From: Oscillospiraceae bacterium
GTDB taxonomy: Bacteria > Bacillota > Clostridia > Oscillospirales > Oscillospiraceae
DNA: 60,203 nt
Assembly: GCA_017415775.1 (NCBI GenBank)
Contig: JAFQFC010000056.1
Location: 1 to 60,203 of the forward strand
Direction of reading: 5' to 3'
Under the pieces are notes generated by a model. That model was not told the origin of the DNA. It did not search any database and saw nothing but the letters and a program-made list of their open reading frames with translations. A program made the translations under genes and the position numbers. Of the stretch, positions 49,527 through 58,737 are shown in pieces (position 1 is the stretch's first letter; every line of letters starts with the position of its first letter).

Positions 49527-51554
49527 ATGCGCAGAAGAAAATTTGCCGCCGTTCTTGTTTTGCTGCCGCTGCTGCTGGTGCTCTTCACGCAGCGGGCGCA
49601 GGCTGTGCCTACGACCCGGATCCGGGTGGCGTTTAACCAAAATCAGGCTCCCTTCCACTTTGTGGACAGCGAGGGAAATGCCGCCGGACTCCACATCGAT
49701 ATGCTGGAGCATATCGCAGCCAGAGTGGGCTACGAGGTGGAGTATGTGCCGGTGGAGACCAGTACGGACTGTCAGGAAGCCATGGCTCACGGCGAGGTGG
49801 ATCTGATTTTGAATATCCGCCGGAGACTGGAGAACCCTGACTGGATCACCGAAACGCTGTCGGAGGAGACCATTTGCGTGGTAGCCGGCAGCGACAGCGA
49901 CCCGGATACCCAGTCTGGCAAGAAGGGAACGGCTGCGGTGCAGCTGGGCACTATCACGCCCACCATTTCCGTGCATCTGCAGGCGGACCGGACCATCGCC
50001 GTTTCCGGCCAGCGCAAGGCGGTCGAGATGCTGATATCCGGCAATGCGGATACCGCCGTGGTGCTGAAGGAGAGCGCCCTTTACTATCTGGATTCTCTGG
50101 ACACCCAGAAGAACTATGTGATCTCCAACAACTATGTTGGTTCCACCTCTTTTTCTCTGCAGGTGGCAGAGAACGACTATCGCCTGCTGCAGACGCTGAA
50201 CCGGGAGATCGCCAATCTTCGTGTTTCGGACACTTACAGTGAGATCCGTGAAGCGTGGACGCAGTCGGGCCCGGAAGAAGCCAACCTTGTGTGGCTGGAA
50301 CGAATGGTGTTGTTTCTGCTGATCGCCGTTCTGGCCGTTGGCCTGTATGCGGTGATCGTGTCCAACGTGCGTCGGGCACTGCGCCGCCAGGTGGAGAAGC
50401 AGACCCGTGACTTGCAGATCGCCAACCAGGAGATCCGCAGCCATCTGGAGCAGCTGGAAGCGGAAAGTGATATGCGAAACCGCATTATCCGCTATTCCCA
50501 TCTGGCCATGGTGCTGTTTGACGGAAAGGGGCAGATCCTGCTGGTGAACAACAGCGCCGCTGCGCTGACGGAGCGTTGGGGCCAAAAGGTGGCCGAGCAG
50601 CAGGATGTGCGGCAGGTACCGGTTTTCGGCGAGATCGTGAATGACTGCGACATGGCTGAGCTTTTCGGTCAGGAGGCAACGGCGGCCGAAGGCGTGCACA
50701 CCATAGAAGTAAGGCGGGGCGTGAAGAAGAGCCGCTACCGCTATAGCCTGCAGCGGATCTTCAAGGCGGAACGGGTCTGGGCCGTCCTTCTGGCGGCCGA
50801 GGATATCACCGACGAGGAAGCCCGCCGCAACGAGAAATTTGAAGAAGAGAAAAACCGCACCCTCAATCAGGTGGTGGCGGGCATTGCCCACGAGATCAAG
50901 AACCCCCTGACCTCCATCAAGACCTTTGTGACTGTGCTGGAGTCAGCCCATGCCGACCCGCAGTTCATGGAGGATTTCTCCCGCTACGTACCTGCGGAGG
51001 TGGAGCGCATCAACCGTCTGGTGGAAAGTCTCATCAGCTATGCCAAGCCTGCCCGCAGCGTCCGGGAAAGGGTTTGCCTGTCGGAAGTGGTGCAGGAAGT
51101 GGCGTTTTTTGCCGAAAGCAGCAACCAGAACAAGCGGATCCGGGTCTGCGCCGACATCGAACCCGGCCATGAGATCATGGGCAACCGGGACCAGATCAAG
51201 CAGATCCTCATCAACACCGTGATCAATGGACGGGAAACCATGGAGGAAAAGCTGACCACCCTGCCCGGGGATGCGCAGCTGGAACTGCGGATCGGCCTGA
51301 AAAAAAGCGAAACGGGAAGCCTGGTCACCATCCGTGATGAGGGTATGGGTATGTCGGCAGAGGCCATCGAGCAGTGCATGAACCCCTTCTTTACCACGAA
51401 GCGGACCGGCACCGGTCTGGGCCTGACGCTGTCGAAGCAGTTTGCGCAGGACAACAACGGCGAGCTGACCATCTCCAGTGAGGTGGGTTCGCACACAGAA
51501 ATTCAGATCGAATTTGGGAGGATAGATGATGAAGCCGAAAATATTGATTGTTGA
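49527..51554 (+). CDS. Sensor histidine kinase with periplasmic SBP_bac_3 sensor (NtrB-like)
   Basis: 675 residues. Signal peptide (1-26), extracellular family-3 solute-binding domain (TRIRVAFNQNQAPFHFVDSEGNAAGLHIDML), one transmembrane helix (about 261-284), coiled linker, a PAS-like domain, HisKA with GIAHEIKNPLTSIKTFV (His455) and HATPase with NTVINGRETM (N-box), DEGMGM (G1), GTGLGLTLSKQF. The closing GETM in place of the usual A-I-x-A in the N-box is slightly unusual. It likely senses an amino acid-like ligand outside and phosphorylates the adjacent regulator, whose gene it overlaps by 29 bases. AAAGGAGCGTGGAGAC precedes the start. Confidence 0.92.
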   Translation: MRRRKFAAVLVLLPLLLVLFTQRAQAVPTTRIRVAFNQNQAPFHFVDSEGNAAGLHIDMLEHIAARVGYEVEYVPVETSTDCQEAMAHGEVDLILNIRRRLENPDWITETLSEETICVVAGSDSDPDTQSGKKGTAAVQLGTITPTISVHLQADRTIAVSGQRKAVEMLISGNADTAVVLKESALYYLDSLDTQKNYVISNNYVGSTSFSLQVAENDYRLLQTLNREIANLRVSDTYSEIREAWTQSGPEEANLVWLERMVLFLLIAVLAVGLYAVIVSNVRRALRRQVEKQTRDLQIANQEIRSHLEQLEAESDMRNRIIRYSHLAMVLFDGKGQILLVNNSAAALTERWGQKVAEQQDVRQVPVFGEIVNDCDMAELFGQEATAAEGVHTIEVRRGVKKSRYRYSLQRIFKAERVWAVLLAAEDITDEEARRNEKFEEEKNRTLNQVVAGIAHEIKNPLTSIKTFVTVLESAHADPQFMEDFSRYVPAEVERINRLVESLISYAKPARSVRERVCLSEVVQEVAFFAESSNQNKRIRVCADIEPGHEIMGNRDQIKQILINTVINGRETMEEKLTTLPGDAQLELRIGLKKSETGSLVTIRDEGMGMSAEAIEQCMNPFFTTKRTGTGLGLTLSKQFAQDNNGELTISSEVGSHTEIQIEFGRIDDEAENIDC

Positions 51555-52893
51555 TGATGAGGTCGGCATCTGCGTATCCTTGAAATACAGCCTGTGTCAG
51601 GAGTATGACATCGCCACAGCCACCTCGGCCAGGGCGGCGCTGGACGAGCTGGCGGCCGGCGGCTGTCAGCTGGTGCTGCTGGACATGTTTCTGGGACAGG
51701 ATGACGGCATCGGTCTTCTGCGGGAGATCAAGCTGCGTTATCCGTCTGTGGTGGTGATCATGATGACGGCCCACGGCAGTATCCGCTCCTCGGTGGATGC
51801 CATGAAAAAGGGTGCCTTTACCTACATGACAAAGCCGCTGGATCTGGAAGAACTGAACATCTTTATCCAGCAGGGTCTGCATTACCGCAGCCTGAGCGAG
51901 AAGGTGGCCTATCTCAGCGAAGAACTGCGGGAAAGACACGGGTACGGTGAAATGATCGGCAAGAGCCCTGCTATGATGCGGGTCTACGATCTGGTGGAAC
52001 GACTGAAGGTTTTGGATTCGGCGGTGCTGATCACCGGCGAAAGTGGTACCGGCAAGGAACTGGCCGCCCGGGCCATTCACTATATGGGCCCCCGGAAAGA
52101 GGAGAGTTTTATTGCGGTTAATTGCGCCGCCATTCCGGAGAGTTTGCTGGAGATGGAGTTCTTCGGTTATGTGCGTGGTGCTTTCACCGGCGCTGCCGAA
52201 GACAAAAAGGGCAAGTTTGCGGCGGCGGACAAGGGCACGCTGTTCCTTGATGAGGTGGGCGACATGCCCCTTTCTCTGCAGGGCAAGCTGCTGCGGGTGC
52301 TGCAGGAGAAGCGCTTCACGCCGCTGGGCAGCAATGTCAGCGAAGCGGTGGATGTGCGGGTGGTGGCCGCTACCAACAAGGACTTGTGGCAGATGGTCAA
52401 TCAGGGCACCTTCCGCCAGGACCTGTACTACCGGCTGAATGTGATCAATGTGGAGATGTCGCCGCTGCGCCAGCGCAAGGAGGACATTCCGCTGCTGGCC
52501 GGTCATTTCATCTCCCGGTTCAACAGCGAGCAGGGCAAAAACCTGAAGGGCATCACCCGGGAGGTGGAGCGGATCCTGATGGATTACGATTATCCCGGCA
52601 ATGTCCGCGAGCTGAAAAATATTCTGGAGTTTGCTGTCATTATGTGCGCCGGTGACCATGTGCAGCCCGAGGATCTGCCCCAGTGGCTTTTGCGGGCGGT
52701 GGGACCGGCTGCGGCAGAGCCGCGGTTTGTTCCCGCAGAGGTGCCCCGGACCCTGCACGAGATCGAAAAGCGGGCCATTCTGGAAACGCTGTACAAAAAC
52801 GGCGAAAACCAGAGTCGTACCGCCGCCGAGCTGGGCATCAGCCGCAGCGGACTGCTGATCAAGCTGAAAGAATACGGTTATCAGAAAAAGTGA
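51526..52893 (+). CDS. Sigma-54-dependent response regulator (NtrC family)
   Basis: 455 residues. Receiver domain with phospho-acceptor Asp53 (LLDMFLGQDDG) and YMTKPLDLEE; AAA+ activator domain with GESGTGKELAARA, the sigma-54-contacting GAFTGA loop and GTLFLDEVGDMPL; C-terminal Fis-type helix-turn-helix NQSRTAAELGISRSGLLIKL. It opens sigma-54 promoters in an ATP-driven step, working with RpoN at 41127. The cognate kinase is directly upstream. ATG 51526 or 51529 (GGGAGGAT lies 4 and 7 bases upstream, slightly favouring 51529). Confidence 0.95.
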   Translation: MMKPKILIVDDEVGICVSLKYSLCQEYDIATATSARAALDELAAGGCQLVLLDMFLGQDDGIGLLREIKLRYPSVVVIMMTAHGSIRSSVDAMKKGAFTYMTKPLDLEELNIFIQQGLHYRSLSEKVAYLSEELRERHGYGEMIGKSPAMMRVYDLVERLKVLDSAVLITGESGTGKELAARAIHYMGPRKEESFIAVNCAAIPESLLEMEFFGYVRGAFTGAAEDKKGKFAAADKGTLFLDEVGDMPLSLQGKLLRVLQEKRFTPLGSNVSEAVDVRVVAATNKDLWQMVNQGTFRQDLYYRLNVINVEMSPLRQRKEDIPLLAGHFISRFNSEQGKNLKGITREVERILMDYDYPGNVRELKNILEFAVIMCAGDHVQPEDLPQWLLRAVGPAAAEPRFVPAEVPRTLHEIEKRAILETLYKNGENQSRTAAELGISRSGLLIKLKEYGYQKK

Positions 52894-52902
52894 AAAACGA
52901 AG

Positions 52903-52947
52903 CAAAACGGCACACTGTCCAATTTTTGGACAGTGTGCCGTTTTGCT
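52903..52947 (+). terminator. Intrinsic terminator of the two-component operon
   Basis: AAAACGGCACACTGTCCAA-TTTT-TTGGACAGTGTGCCGTTTTGC; very stable. It isolates the regulators from the ABC operon. Confidence 0.9.
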
Positions 52948-53061
52948 GTATAAAAATTGAACAATGCAGAAAAATGAGGAAAATTGCCCAAAAAATGTAC
53001 AGCTAAAATTCACAAAATGGCAATTTTCTTTTGGGGAATACGTAGAAAAAATTGCGGAATA

Positions 53062-53091
53062 TTGACACAAAACGGGAGAAAGTCGTATCAT
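53062..53091 (+). promoter_or_regulatory. Sigma-A promoter of the ABC operon
   Basis: TTGACA, 18-base spacer, TATCAT, 46 bases before the binding-protein gene. The rest of the 243-base gap holds the preceding terminator and an AT-rich leader; I looked for a -24/-12 element and found none with correct spacing. Confidence 0.75.
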
Positions 53092-53136
53092 ATACATAAC
53101 CGGTATAGCCGGAAAATTTGAAAAAGGAGAAAAAAT

Positions 53137-54666
53137 ATGAAAAGAGTTATCTCTCTGATTCTCGCTCTGATCATGGCTCTGTCCCTGGTCGCCTGCGGCG
53201 AGAAGGCTCCCGTCGATAATGAAGGCGAGAGCAAGATCAAGGATCGTCTGGTCATCGCCAACGGCAATATGCTCAGCATCCTGGACACCCACAACAACAA
53301 CGACCTGTGGTGCGGCCATGTCTACAGCCTGGTCCACAGCGCTCTGGTGGACATTGACTTCCAGACCAACGAGATGAAGCCCGAGCTGGCTACCGAATGG
53401 AGCTATGACGCACCTACCATGACCTACACCTTCAAGCTGCGTGACGACGTCACCTTCCACAACGGTGAGAAGTTCACCGCCGATGACGTCATCTACACCT
53501 TCAACCGTGGTATGGGCTTCTCCTTCAAGCAGACCAAGCTGAAGTACATCGAGTCCATGGAGAAGGTGGATGACACCACCCTGAAGATCACCCTGAACAG
53601 CCCCGCCGCTGAGTTCCTGGAGAGCCTGAACGACATGTGGATCCTGAACCAGAAGGCCATTGAGGCCGATGCCGAGGCTGGCCCCATGGTCGGTACCGGT
53701 GCCTATGTGTTCAGCATGGACAACTTCAAGCCCGACGAGTCCGTCGTGGTGACCCGCAACGAGAACTACTGGGGCGAGCTGCCCAAGTCCAAGGAGATCG
53801 AGTACAAGAAGATCACCGAGGCTTCTGCCCGCGTTATCGGTCTGCAGACCGGTGAGATCGACGTCTGCCTGGAAGTCCCCGCTATCGAAGCTTCCAACAT
53901 CGCTGACTACGAGGGCGTCGAGCTGGTCCAGCAGCCCTCCTCCAAGCTGCTGTACATGGCTATGAACATGGGCGAGAAGGGCCCCGACTTCTTCAAGGAT
54001 GAGCGCGTCCGCAAGGCCCTGAACTATGCCACCAACAGAGATGACATCATCATCGCCATGACCGAGGGTTATGCTTCTCCCTCTCAGGGCTGCATTGCTC
54101 CCTCCATGTTCGGTCACGATCCCGATGTTGCTACCTATGAGTACGATCTGGAGAAGGCCAAGTCCCTGCTGAAGGAAGCTGGCTACGACGAGAACAACAA
54201 GCTGCGCATCGAATTCATCTACAAGGGCGGCGTTATGGCCGGCTTCTATGAGATCCTGCAGGCTCAGTGGGCTCTGGCCAACGTTGACCTGGTTCTGGTG
54301 AGCGATGACTCCACCAAGACCGTGGAGATCACCAATAGCAAGGCTTACCACATCTATCAGACCCAGTGGAACTGGTCCACCACCTGCAACGGTCTGGACT
54401 CCCTGTGGAACTCCACCGCCGGTAACAACCGTACCCTGACCAACAACGCCGAGCTGGATGCTATGCTGGCTGACGTCTGCTCCGAGATGGACGAGGCCAA
54501 GCGCGCTGAGAAGATCGGTGCCATCGGTGATTGGCTGAGCGATTACGCCGCCATGGTCCCCCTGTACATCGACACCCTGCTGACCGGTGTTGGCTCCAAC
54601 GTTGAGGGTCTGACTCTGAACTTCAACCAGAACCACGTGTTCACCTATGCCTACGTCACTGAATAA
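53137..54666 (+). CDS. Family-5 extracellular solute-binding lipoprotein (peptide/nickel type)
   Basis: 509 residues. Lipoprotein signal with lipobox SLVACG (Cys at 21), followed by the family-5 fold: ELATEWSYDAPTMTYTFKLRDDVTFHNGEKFTADDV is the classic signature. RVRKALNYATNRDDIIIAMTEG is the typical hinge motif. It captures oligopeptides, or in some members nickel complexes, for the permease. Codons are highly biased, as expected of an abundant protein. Ligand cannot be decided: no obvious His cluster of NikA type. GAAAAAGGAGAAAAAAT precedes the start. Confidence 0.93.
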   Translation: MKRVISLILALIMALSLVACGEKAPVDNEGESKIKDRLVIANGNMLSILDTHNNNDLWCGHVYSLVHSALVDIDFQTNEMKPELATEWSYDAPTMTYTFKLRDDVTFHNGEKFTADDVIYTFNRGMGFSFKQTKLKYIESMEKVDDTTLKITLNSPAAEFLESLNDMWILNQKAIEADAEAGPMVGTGAYVFSMDNFKPDESVVVTRNENYWGELPKSKEIEYKKITEASARVIGLQTGEIDVCLEVPAIEASNIADYEGVELVQQPSSKLLYMAMNMGEKGPDFFKDERVRKALNYATNRDDIIIAMTEGYASPSQGCIAPSMFGHDPDVATYEYDLEKAKSLLKEAGYDENNKLRIEFIYKGGVMAGFYEILQAQWALANVDLVLVSDDSTKTVEITNSKAYHIYQTQWNWSTTCNGLDSLWNSTAGNNRTLTNNAELDAMLADVCSEMDEAKRAEKIGAIGDWLSDYAAMVPLYIDTLLTGVGSNVEGLTLNFNQNHVFTYAYVTE

Positions 54667-54692
54667 TCGCTGAAATCTTTTCTCCCTGAGGG

Positions 54693-54719
54693 AAGGGGCG
54701 GAGATTCTCTCCGCCCCTT
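54693..54719 (+). terminator. Intergenic hairpin (partial terminator/stabiliser)
   Basis: AAGGGGCGGAGA-TTC-TCTCCGCCCCTT with only TTCTTG after it. Between binding-protein and permease genes, such a structure commonly lowers downstream transcription and stabilises the upstream mRNA. Confidence 0.7.
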
Positions 54720-54744
54720 CTTGCAAATTAGAACGGAGGTAATT

Positions 54745-55674
54745 ATGCATCGGTATATCTTAAAGCGCATTGCGATGCTGCTGCTGGTCATGCTGGGTGT
54801 GTCTCTCCTCATCTTCTTCATCATGGACCTGGCCCCCGGCGATCAGGCTCTGATGATCCTGGGCGAAGCTGCCACGGAGGAAGAGCTGAACGCGCTGCGT
54901 GAAGAGCTGGGTCTGTTCGACCCGTTTTTTGTCCGTTACGGACGCTACATGTGGGGTTTCCTGCAAGGCGACCTGGGCTATTCCCATAAGTATTTGTCCG
55001 ACGTTCTTCCTCTGTATTTGGAACGTCTGGGCGCAACGGTGGTGCTGGCTCTGGCTTCGGCACTCTTCGCCCACATTCTGTCCATCCCCATGGGCATCTA
55101 TGCTGCTTTGCACCAGGGCAAAGTTTCCGACAACATCGTGTCCGCTCTGGCCATCGTGGGCCTGGCCGCTCCCAACTTCTGGGTGGGCCTGCTGCTCATC
55201 ATCCTCTTCTCCCTGAAACTGGGCATGTTCCATTCCGGCGGCTTTGTCACGTTGTCTGACGTGGTGCTGCCGGCTATCACCGTCGGCACGGCCAACATGG
55301 CTCTGCTGACCCGTACTACCCGCTCCGGTATGATCGACGTGCTGCGCTCCGACTATCTGATGCTGGCCCGCGCCAAGGGCGTGAGCGAGAAGATGGTGGT
55401 TCGTAAGCACGCATTGAAGAATGCTCTGATCCCCATTATTACCGTCAGTGGTATCCAGTTCTCCGCCATGATGGGCGGCGCCGTCACCACCGAGGCTGTG
55501 TTCTCCTTCCCCGGTATCGGCACGCTGCTGGTGGGCGCTATCAAGTCCAAGGATACCGTCTGCGTCACCGGCTGCCTGATCCTGACCTCTCTGCTGGTCA
55601 GCGTGACCCTGCTGGCAGTGGACATTCTCTATGCCTATGTGGATCCCCGCATTAAGGCGCAGTACAGCAAGTGA
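54745..55674 (+). CDS. Peptide/nickel ABC transporter permease, DppB type
   Basis: 309 residues, six membrane helices. Starts MHRYILKRIAMLLLVMLGVS as usual for this family; APGDQALMILGEAATEEEL periplasmic region and the EAA loop LMLARAKGVSEKMVVRKHALKNALIPI are diagnostic. First of two membrane subunits. Start 54745 follows ACGGAGGTAATT. Confidence 0.94.
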   Translation: MHRYILKRIAMLLLVMLGVSLLIFFIMDLAPGDQALMILGEAATEEELNALREELGLFDPFFVRYGRYMWGFLQGDLGYSHKYLSDVLPLYLERLGATVVLALASALFAHILSIPMGIYAALHQGKVSDNIVSALAIVGLAAPNFWVGLLLIILFSLKLGMFHSGGFVTLSDVVLPAITVGTANMALLTRTTRSGMIDVLRSDYLMLARAKGVSEKMVVRKHALKNALIPIITVSGIQFSAMMGGAVTTEAVFSFPGIGTLLVGAIKSKDTVCVTGCLILTSLLVSVTLLAVDILYAYVDPRIKAQYSK

Positions 55675-55683
55675 GGTGAGAGC

Positions 55684-56586
55684 ATGGAGAATACAAATGT
55701 GAAAACCAATACTGTCTCTGCACAGAAGAAGTATAAAAAGAGAACCCCCATGGGTGAAGTATGGCATCGTCTGAGAAAGAACAAGGGTGCCATGGTGGGC
55801 GGCGCTTTCGTGCTGCTGCTGGTGTTCCTGGCTCTGTTCCGTGACGTGATCTACGATTACGACACGCAGATCGTCATGCAGGATCTGTCCAAGCGCTTCA
55901 TCCATCCCTGTCTGGAGCACCCCTTCGGCACCGACAACCTGGGCCGTGACCTGTTTGCCCGTGTTGTGTACGGTACCGGTTCGTCCCTGCCCGTGGGCGT
56001 GGTGGCCGTGATGGTGGCTCTGGTTCTGGGCCTGCCTCTGGGCGCCATCGCCGGTTTCTTCGGCGGCAAGATCGATGACGTGATCATGCGTATCATGGAC
56101 ATCTTCGCCGCTGTCCCCGGCATCCTGATGGCCATCGCCATGGTGGCCGTGCTGGGTACCGGCACCATTGGCCTGATGATCTCCATCGGTGTCACCGCCG
56201 TGCCGGCCTTTGCCCGTATCACTCGCGCTTCGGTGCTGTCCGTCCGCAACCAGGAGTTCGTGGAAGCTGCCCGTGCCATCGGCTGCACCAATCTGGACAT
56301 CATCTTCAAGCACGTGATCCCCAACTGCCTGTCTCCCATCGTGGTGCAGGTGTCCCTGCGTATCGGTAACTCCATCATCACTGCCTCCTCCATGAGCTAT
56401 CTGGGTCTGGGCGTTACGCCTCCCATGCCGGAATGGGGCAACCTGCTGTCTGCCGGCCGCACTTACATCAAGGATTACAGCTATCTGACCATGTTCCCGG
56501 GTCTTGTCATCATGCTGACCGTTATCGCCTTCAACCTGCTGGGCGACGGTCTGCGTGACGCCATGGACCCCAAGCTGAAGAAGTGA
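55684..56586 (+). CDS. Peptide/nickel ABC transporter permease, DppC type
   Basis: 300 residues. HPFGTDNLGRDLFARVVYGTGSSL, the EAA loop EFVEAARAIGCTNLDIIFKHVIPNC and LGLGVTPPMPEWGNLLSAGR are DppC/OppC hallmarks. The N-terminal basic region is cytoplasmic. Nine bases after the DppB-type gene, with GTGAGGTGAGAGC. Confidence 0.94.
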   Translation: MENTNVKTNTVSAQKKYKKRTPMGEVWHRLRKNKGAMVGGAFVLLLVFLALFRDVIYDYDTQIVMQDLSKRFIHPCLEHPFGTDNLGRDLFARVVYGTGSSLPVGVVAVMVALVLGLPLGAIAGFFGGKIDDVIMRIMDIFAAVPGILMAIAMVAVLGTGTIGLMISIGVTAVPAFARITRASVLSVRNQEFVEAARAIGCTNLDIIFKHVIPNCLSPIVVQVSLRIGNSIITASSMSYLGLGVTPPMPEWGNLLSAGRTYIKDYSYLTMFPGLVIMLTVIAFNLLGDGLRDAMDPKLKK

Positions 56587-56596
56587 GGATGCGTAT

Positions 56597-57610
56597 ATGA
56601 GTATTGAGAATATTGCCAATGATACGATCCTTGAGATCAAGGACCTGACGGTCCACTATGTAACGGAAGAGGAGACGGTGGAGGCGGTCAACGACCTGTC
56701 CCTGTCTGTCAAGCGTGGTAAGTCTCTGGGCCTGGTGGGCGAGACCGGCGCCGGCAAAACCACTACCGCTCTGTCCATCCTGCGTCTGGTGCCCGATCCC
56801 CCCGGACGTATCATCAAGGGTACCGTGGAGATCAACGGTAAAGACGTCTATCAGGCCAGCGCTGCCGAGCTGGAGCAGATCCGCGGCAACGAGGTGGCCA
56901 TGATCTTCCAGGATCCCATGACCGTGCTGAACCCTGTGTTCACTGTCGGTGAGCAGATCGCTGAGTGCGTGGAGATCCACGAGCACTGCAGCAAAGCCGA
57001 TGCCTGGAACCGCGCTCTGGAAATGCTGGAGATGGTGGGCATCAAGGCCGACCGTGCCAACGACTATCCCCATCAGTTCTCCGGCGGCATGAAGCAGCGT
57101 GTGGTCATCGCCATCGCCCTGACCTGCAACCCCCATCTGCTGATCGCTGACGAGCCCACCACCGCTCTGGACGTGACCATCCAGGCACAGGTGCTGGAGC
57201 TGATGAAGGATCTGAAGGAAAAGACCGGTACGGCTATGATCATGATCACCCACGACCTGGGTATCGTGGCCGAGACCTGCGACGAGGTGGCCGTCATGTA
57301 TGCCGGCCGCATCATCGAGCACGGTACGCTGGAGGATGTGTTCCGCAACACCCGCCATCCCTACACCGAGGGTCTGTTCAACTCCCTGCCCAATATCCAT
57401 GACCGCAAGGCACAGCTCAAGCCCATCCGCGGCCTGATGCCCGATCCTTCCAACCTGCCCAAGGGCTGCTCCTTTGCAGAGCGCTGCGAGTATGCCTGCG
57501 AGCGCTGCTTCGAGGAGCGTCCTGTGCCCATGAAGCACAGCGAGACCCATACCGTGGCCTGCCTGCGCTATGAGGAAGACGGATTCCAGATCGAAAGGAG
57601 CAAGAAATAA
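56597..57610 (+). CDS. Peptide/nickel ABC transporter ATPase, DppD type
   Basis: 337 residues. Walker [15 protein letters not shown]-loop [10 protein letters not shown], signature FSGGMKQR, Walker [13 protein letters not shown], switch MITHDLG. C-terminal oligopeptide/dipeptide domain with the Cys cluster [15 protein letters not shown], which in relatives carries an iron-sulfur cluster. Overlaps the next ATPase as TAATG. Confidence 0.95.
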   Translation: MSIENIANDTILEIKDLTVHYVTEEETVEAVNDLSLSVKRGKSLGLVGETGAGKTTTALSILRLVPDPPGRIIKGTVEINGKDVYQASAAELEQIRGNEVAMIFQDPMTVLNPVFTVGEQIAECVEIHEHCSKADAWNRALEMLEMVGIKADRANDYPHQFSGGMKQRVVIAIALTCNPHLLIADEPTTALDVTIQAQVLELMKDLKEKTGTAMIMITHDLGIVAETCDEVAVMYAGRIIEHGTLEDVFRNTRHPYTEGLFNSLPNIHDRKAQLKPIRGLMPDPSNLPKGCSFAERCEYACERCFEERPVPMKHSETHTVACLRYEEDGFQIERSKK

Positions 57611-58566
57611 TGTCTGATGTGATTTTGGAAGTTAAGAACTTAAAGAAGTACTTCAAGACCTCCAAGGGCATGCTCCATGCGGTGGATGACGTCAGCTTCA
57701 CTCTGGAGCGCGGCACCACTCTGGGCGTGGTGGGTGAGTCCGGCTGCGGTAAGTCCACCCTGGGCCGTTCCATCCTGCGCCTGATCGAGCCCAGCTCCGG
57801 CGAGGTGCTCTTTGAGGGTCAGGATGTTGCTGCCTTGTCCACCCGTGAGATGCGCCACATGCGCAAGGATATGCAGATCATTTTCCAGGATCCGTATTCC
57901 TCCCTGGACCCCAGAAAGACGGTGTACCAGGCTATCAGCGAGCCCATCATCAAGCACAAGCTGATTAAGGACAAGGCCGCTCTGGAGGCCCGTGTGCTGG
58001 AACTGATGGAGACGGTCGGTCTGGCCGAGCGCCTGATCAACACCTATCCCCATGAGCTGGACGGCGGCCGCCGTCAGCGTATCGGCATCGCCCGTGCACT
58101 GGCCCTGAACCCCAAGTTCATCGTCTGTGACGAGCCCGTGTCCGCTCTGGACGTGTCCATTCAGGCACAGATCATCAACCTGCTGAAGGAACTGCAGCAG
58201 AAGATGGGCCTGACCTACATCTTCATCACCCACGACCTGAGCGTGGTCAACCACTTCTCCGATGAGATCGCCGTGATGTATCTGGGTCAGATGGTGGAGA
58301 AGGCTCCCGCCGAAGAGCTGTTTGCCAACCCCATCCACCCCTATACCAAGGCACTGCTGTCGGCCATTCCCGTCCCCGATCTGGATCACAAGACCGAGCG
58401 CATCCTGCTCAAGGGCGAGATCTCTTCTCCCATCAATCCCAAGGACGAGTGCCGCTTCAAGAAGCGCTGCTTCGCCGCCTGCGAAAAGTGCGAGTGCGGC
58501 GCACCTCGGTTGGTGGAGGTTTCCCCCAACCACTTCGTTGCCTGCCACCTGGCCTGCGGCGAGTAA
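57610..58566 (+). CDS. Peptide/nickel ABC transporter ATPase, DppF type
   Basis: 318 residues. Walker [25 protein letters not shown], Walker [20 protein letters not shown]. The signature reads LDGGRRQR instead of LSGGQRQR, a variant I have seen as common in clostridial DppF proteins. C-terminal Cys cluster [18 protein letters not shown]. It pairs with the DppD-type ATPase as a heterodimer. The operon is complete: binding protein, two permeases, two ATPases. Confidence 0.95.
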   Translation: MSDVILEVKNLKKYFKTSKGMLHAVDDVSFTLERGTTLGVVGESGCGKSTLGRSILRLIEPSSGEVLFEGQDVAALSTREMRHMRKDMQIIFQDPYSSLDPRKTVYQAISEPIIKHKLIKDKAALEARVLELMETVGLAERLINTYPHELDGGRRQRIGIARALALNPKFIVCDEPVSALDVSIQAQIINLLKELQQKMGLTYIFITHDLSVVNHFSDEIAVMYLGQMVEKAPAEELFANPIHPYTKALLSAIPVPDLDHKTERILLKGEISSPINPKDECRFKKRCFAACEKCECGAPRLVEVSPNHFVACHLACGE

Positions 58567-58737
58567 AAATGGATTTTGTATGAATCACCGGAAGACGGCC
58601 GTCGGTGGGATAGCTGAATGCTTCCCTCCGCCGGCCGTTTCGGCGATTTGACCTGAAACATCGGATATACAGCTGCAGGGAGAACGACCTGCGGCTTTGC
58701 ATGATAGGAATTTGTAAAAAGCGAGGGGATAAGGCAA

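Noticed and set aside
53018-53034. Possible sigma-54 -24/-12 promoter (TGGCA...TTTTGG) before the ABC operon
   Set aside because: The distance between the GG and G(C) elements is about two bases too long and the -12 GC is missing; a good sigma-A promoter lies downstream.
51391-54750. A 1119-codon open frame antisense to the response regulator and binding protein
   Set aside because: Same antisense codon-bias artefact; it even spans a strong terminator and a promoter on the other strand.
58567-58737. Riboswitch or nickel-regulator operator before the LarA gene
   Set aside because: Only an imperfect GC-rich hairpin and no clear promoter or palindrome of NikR type.
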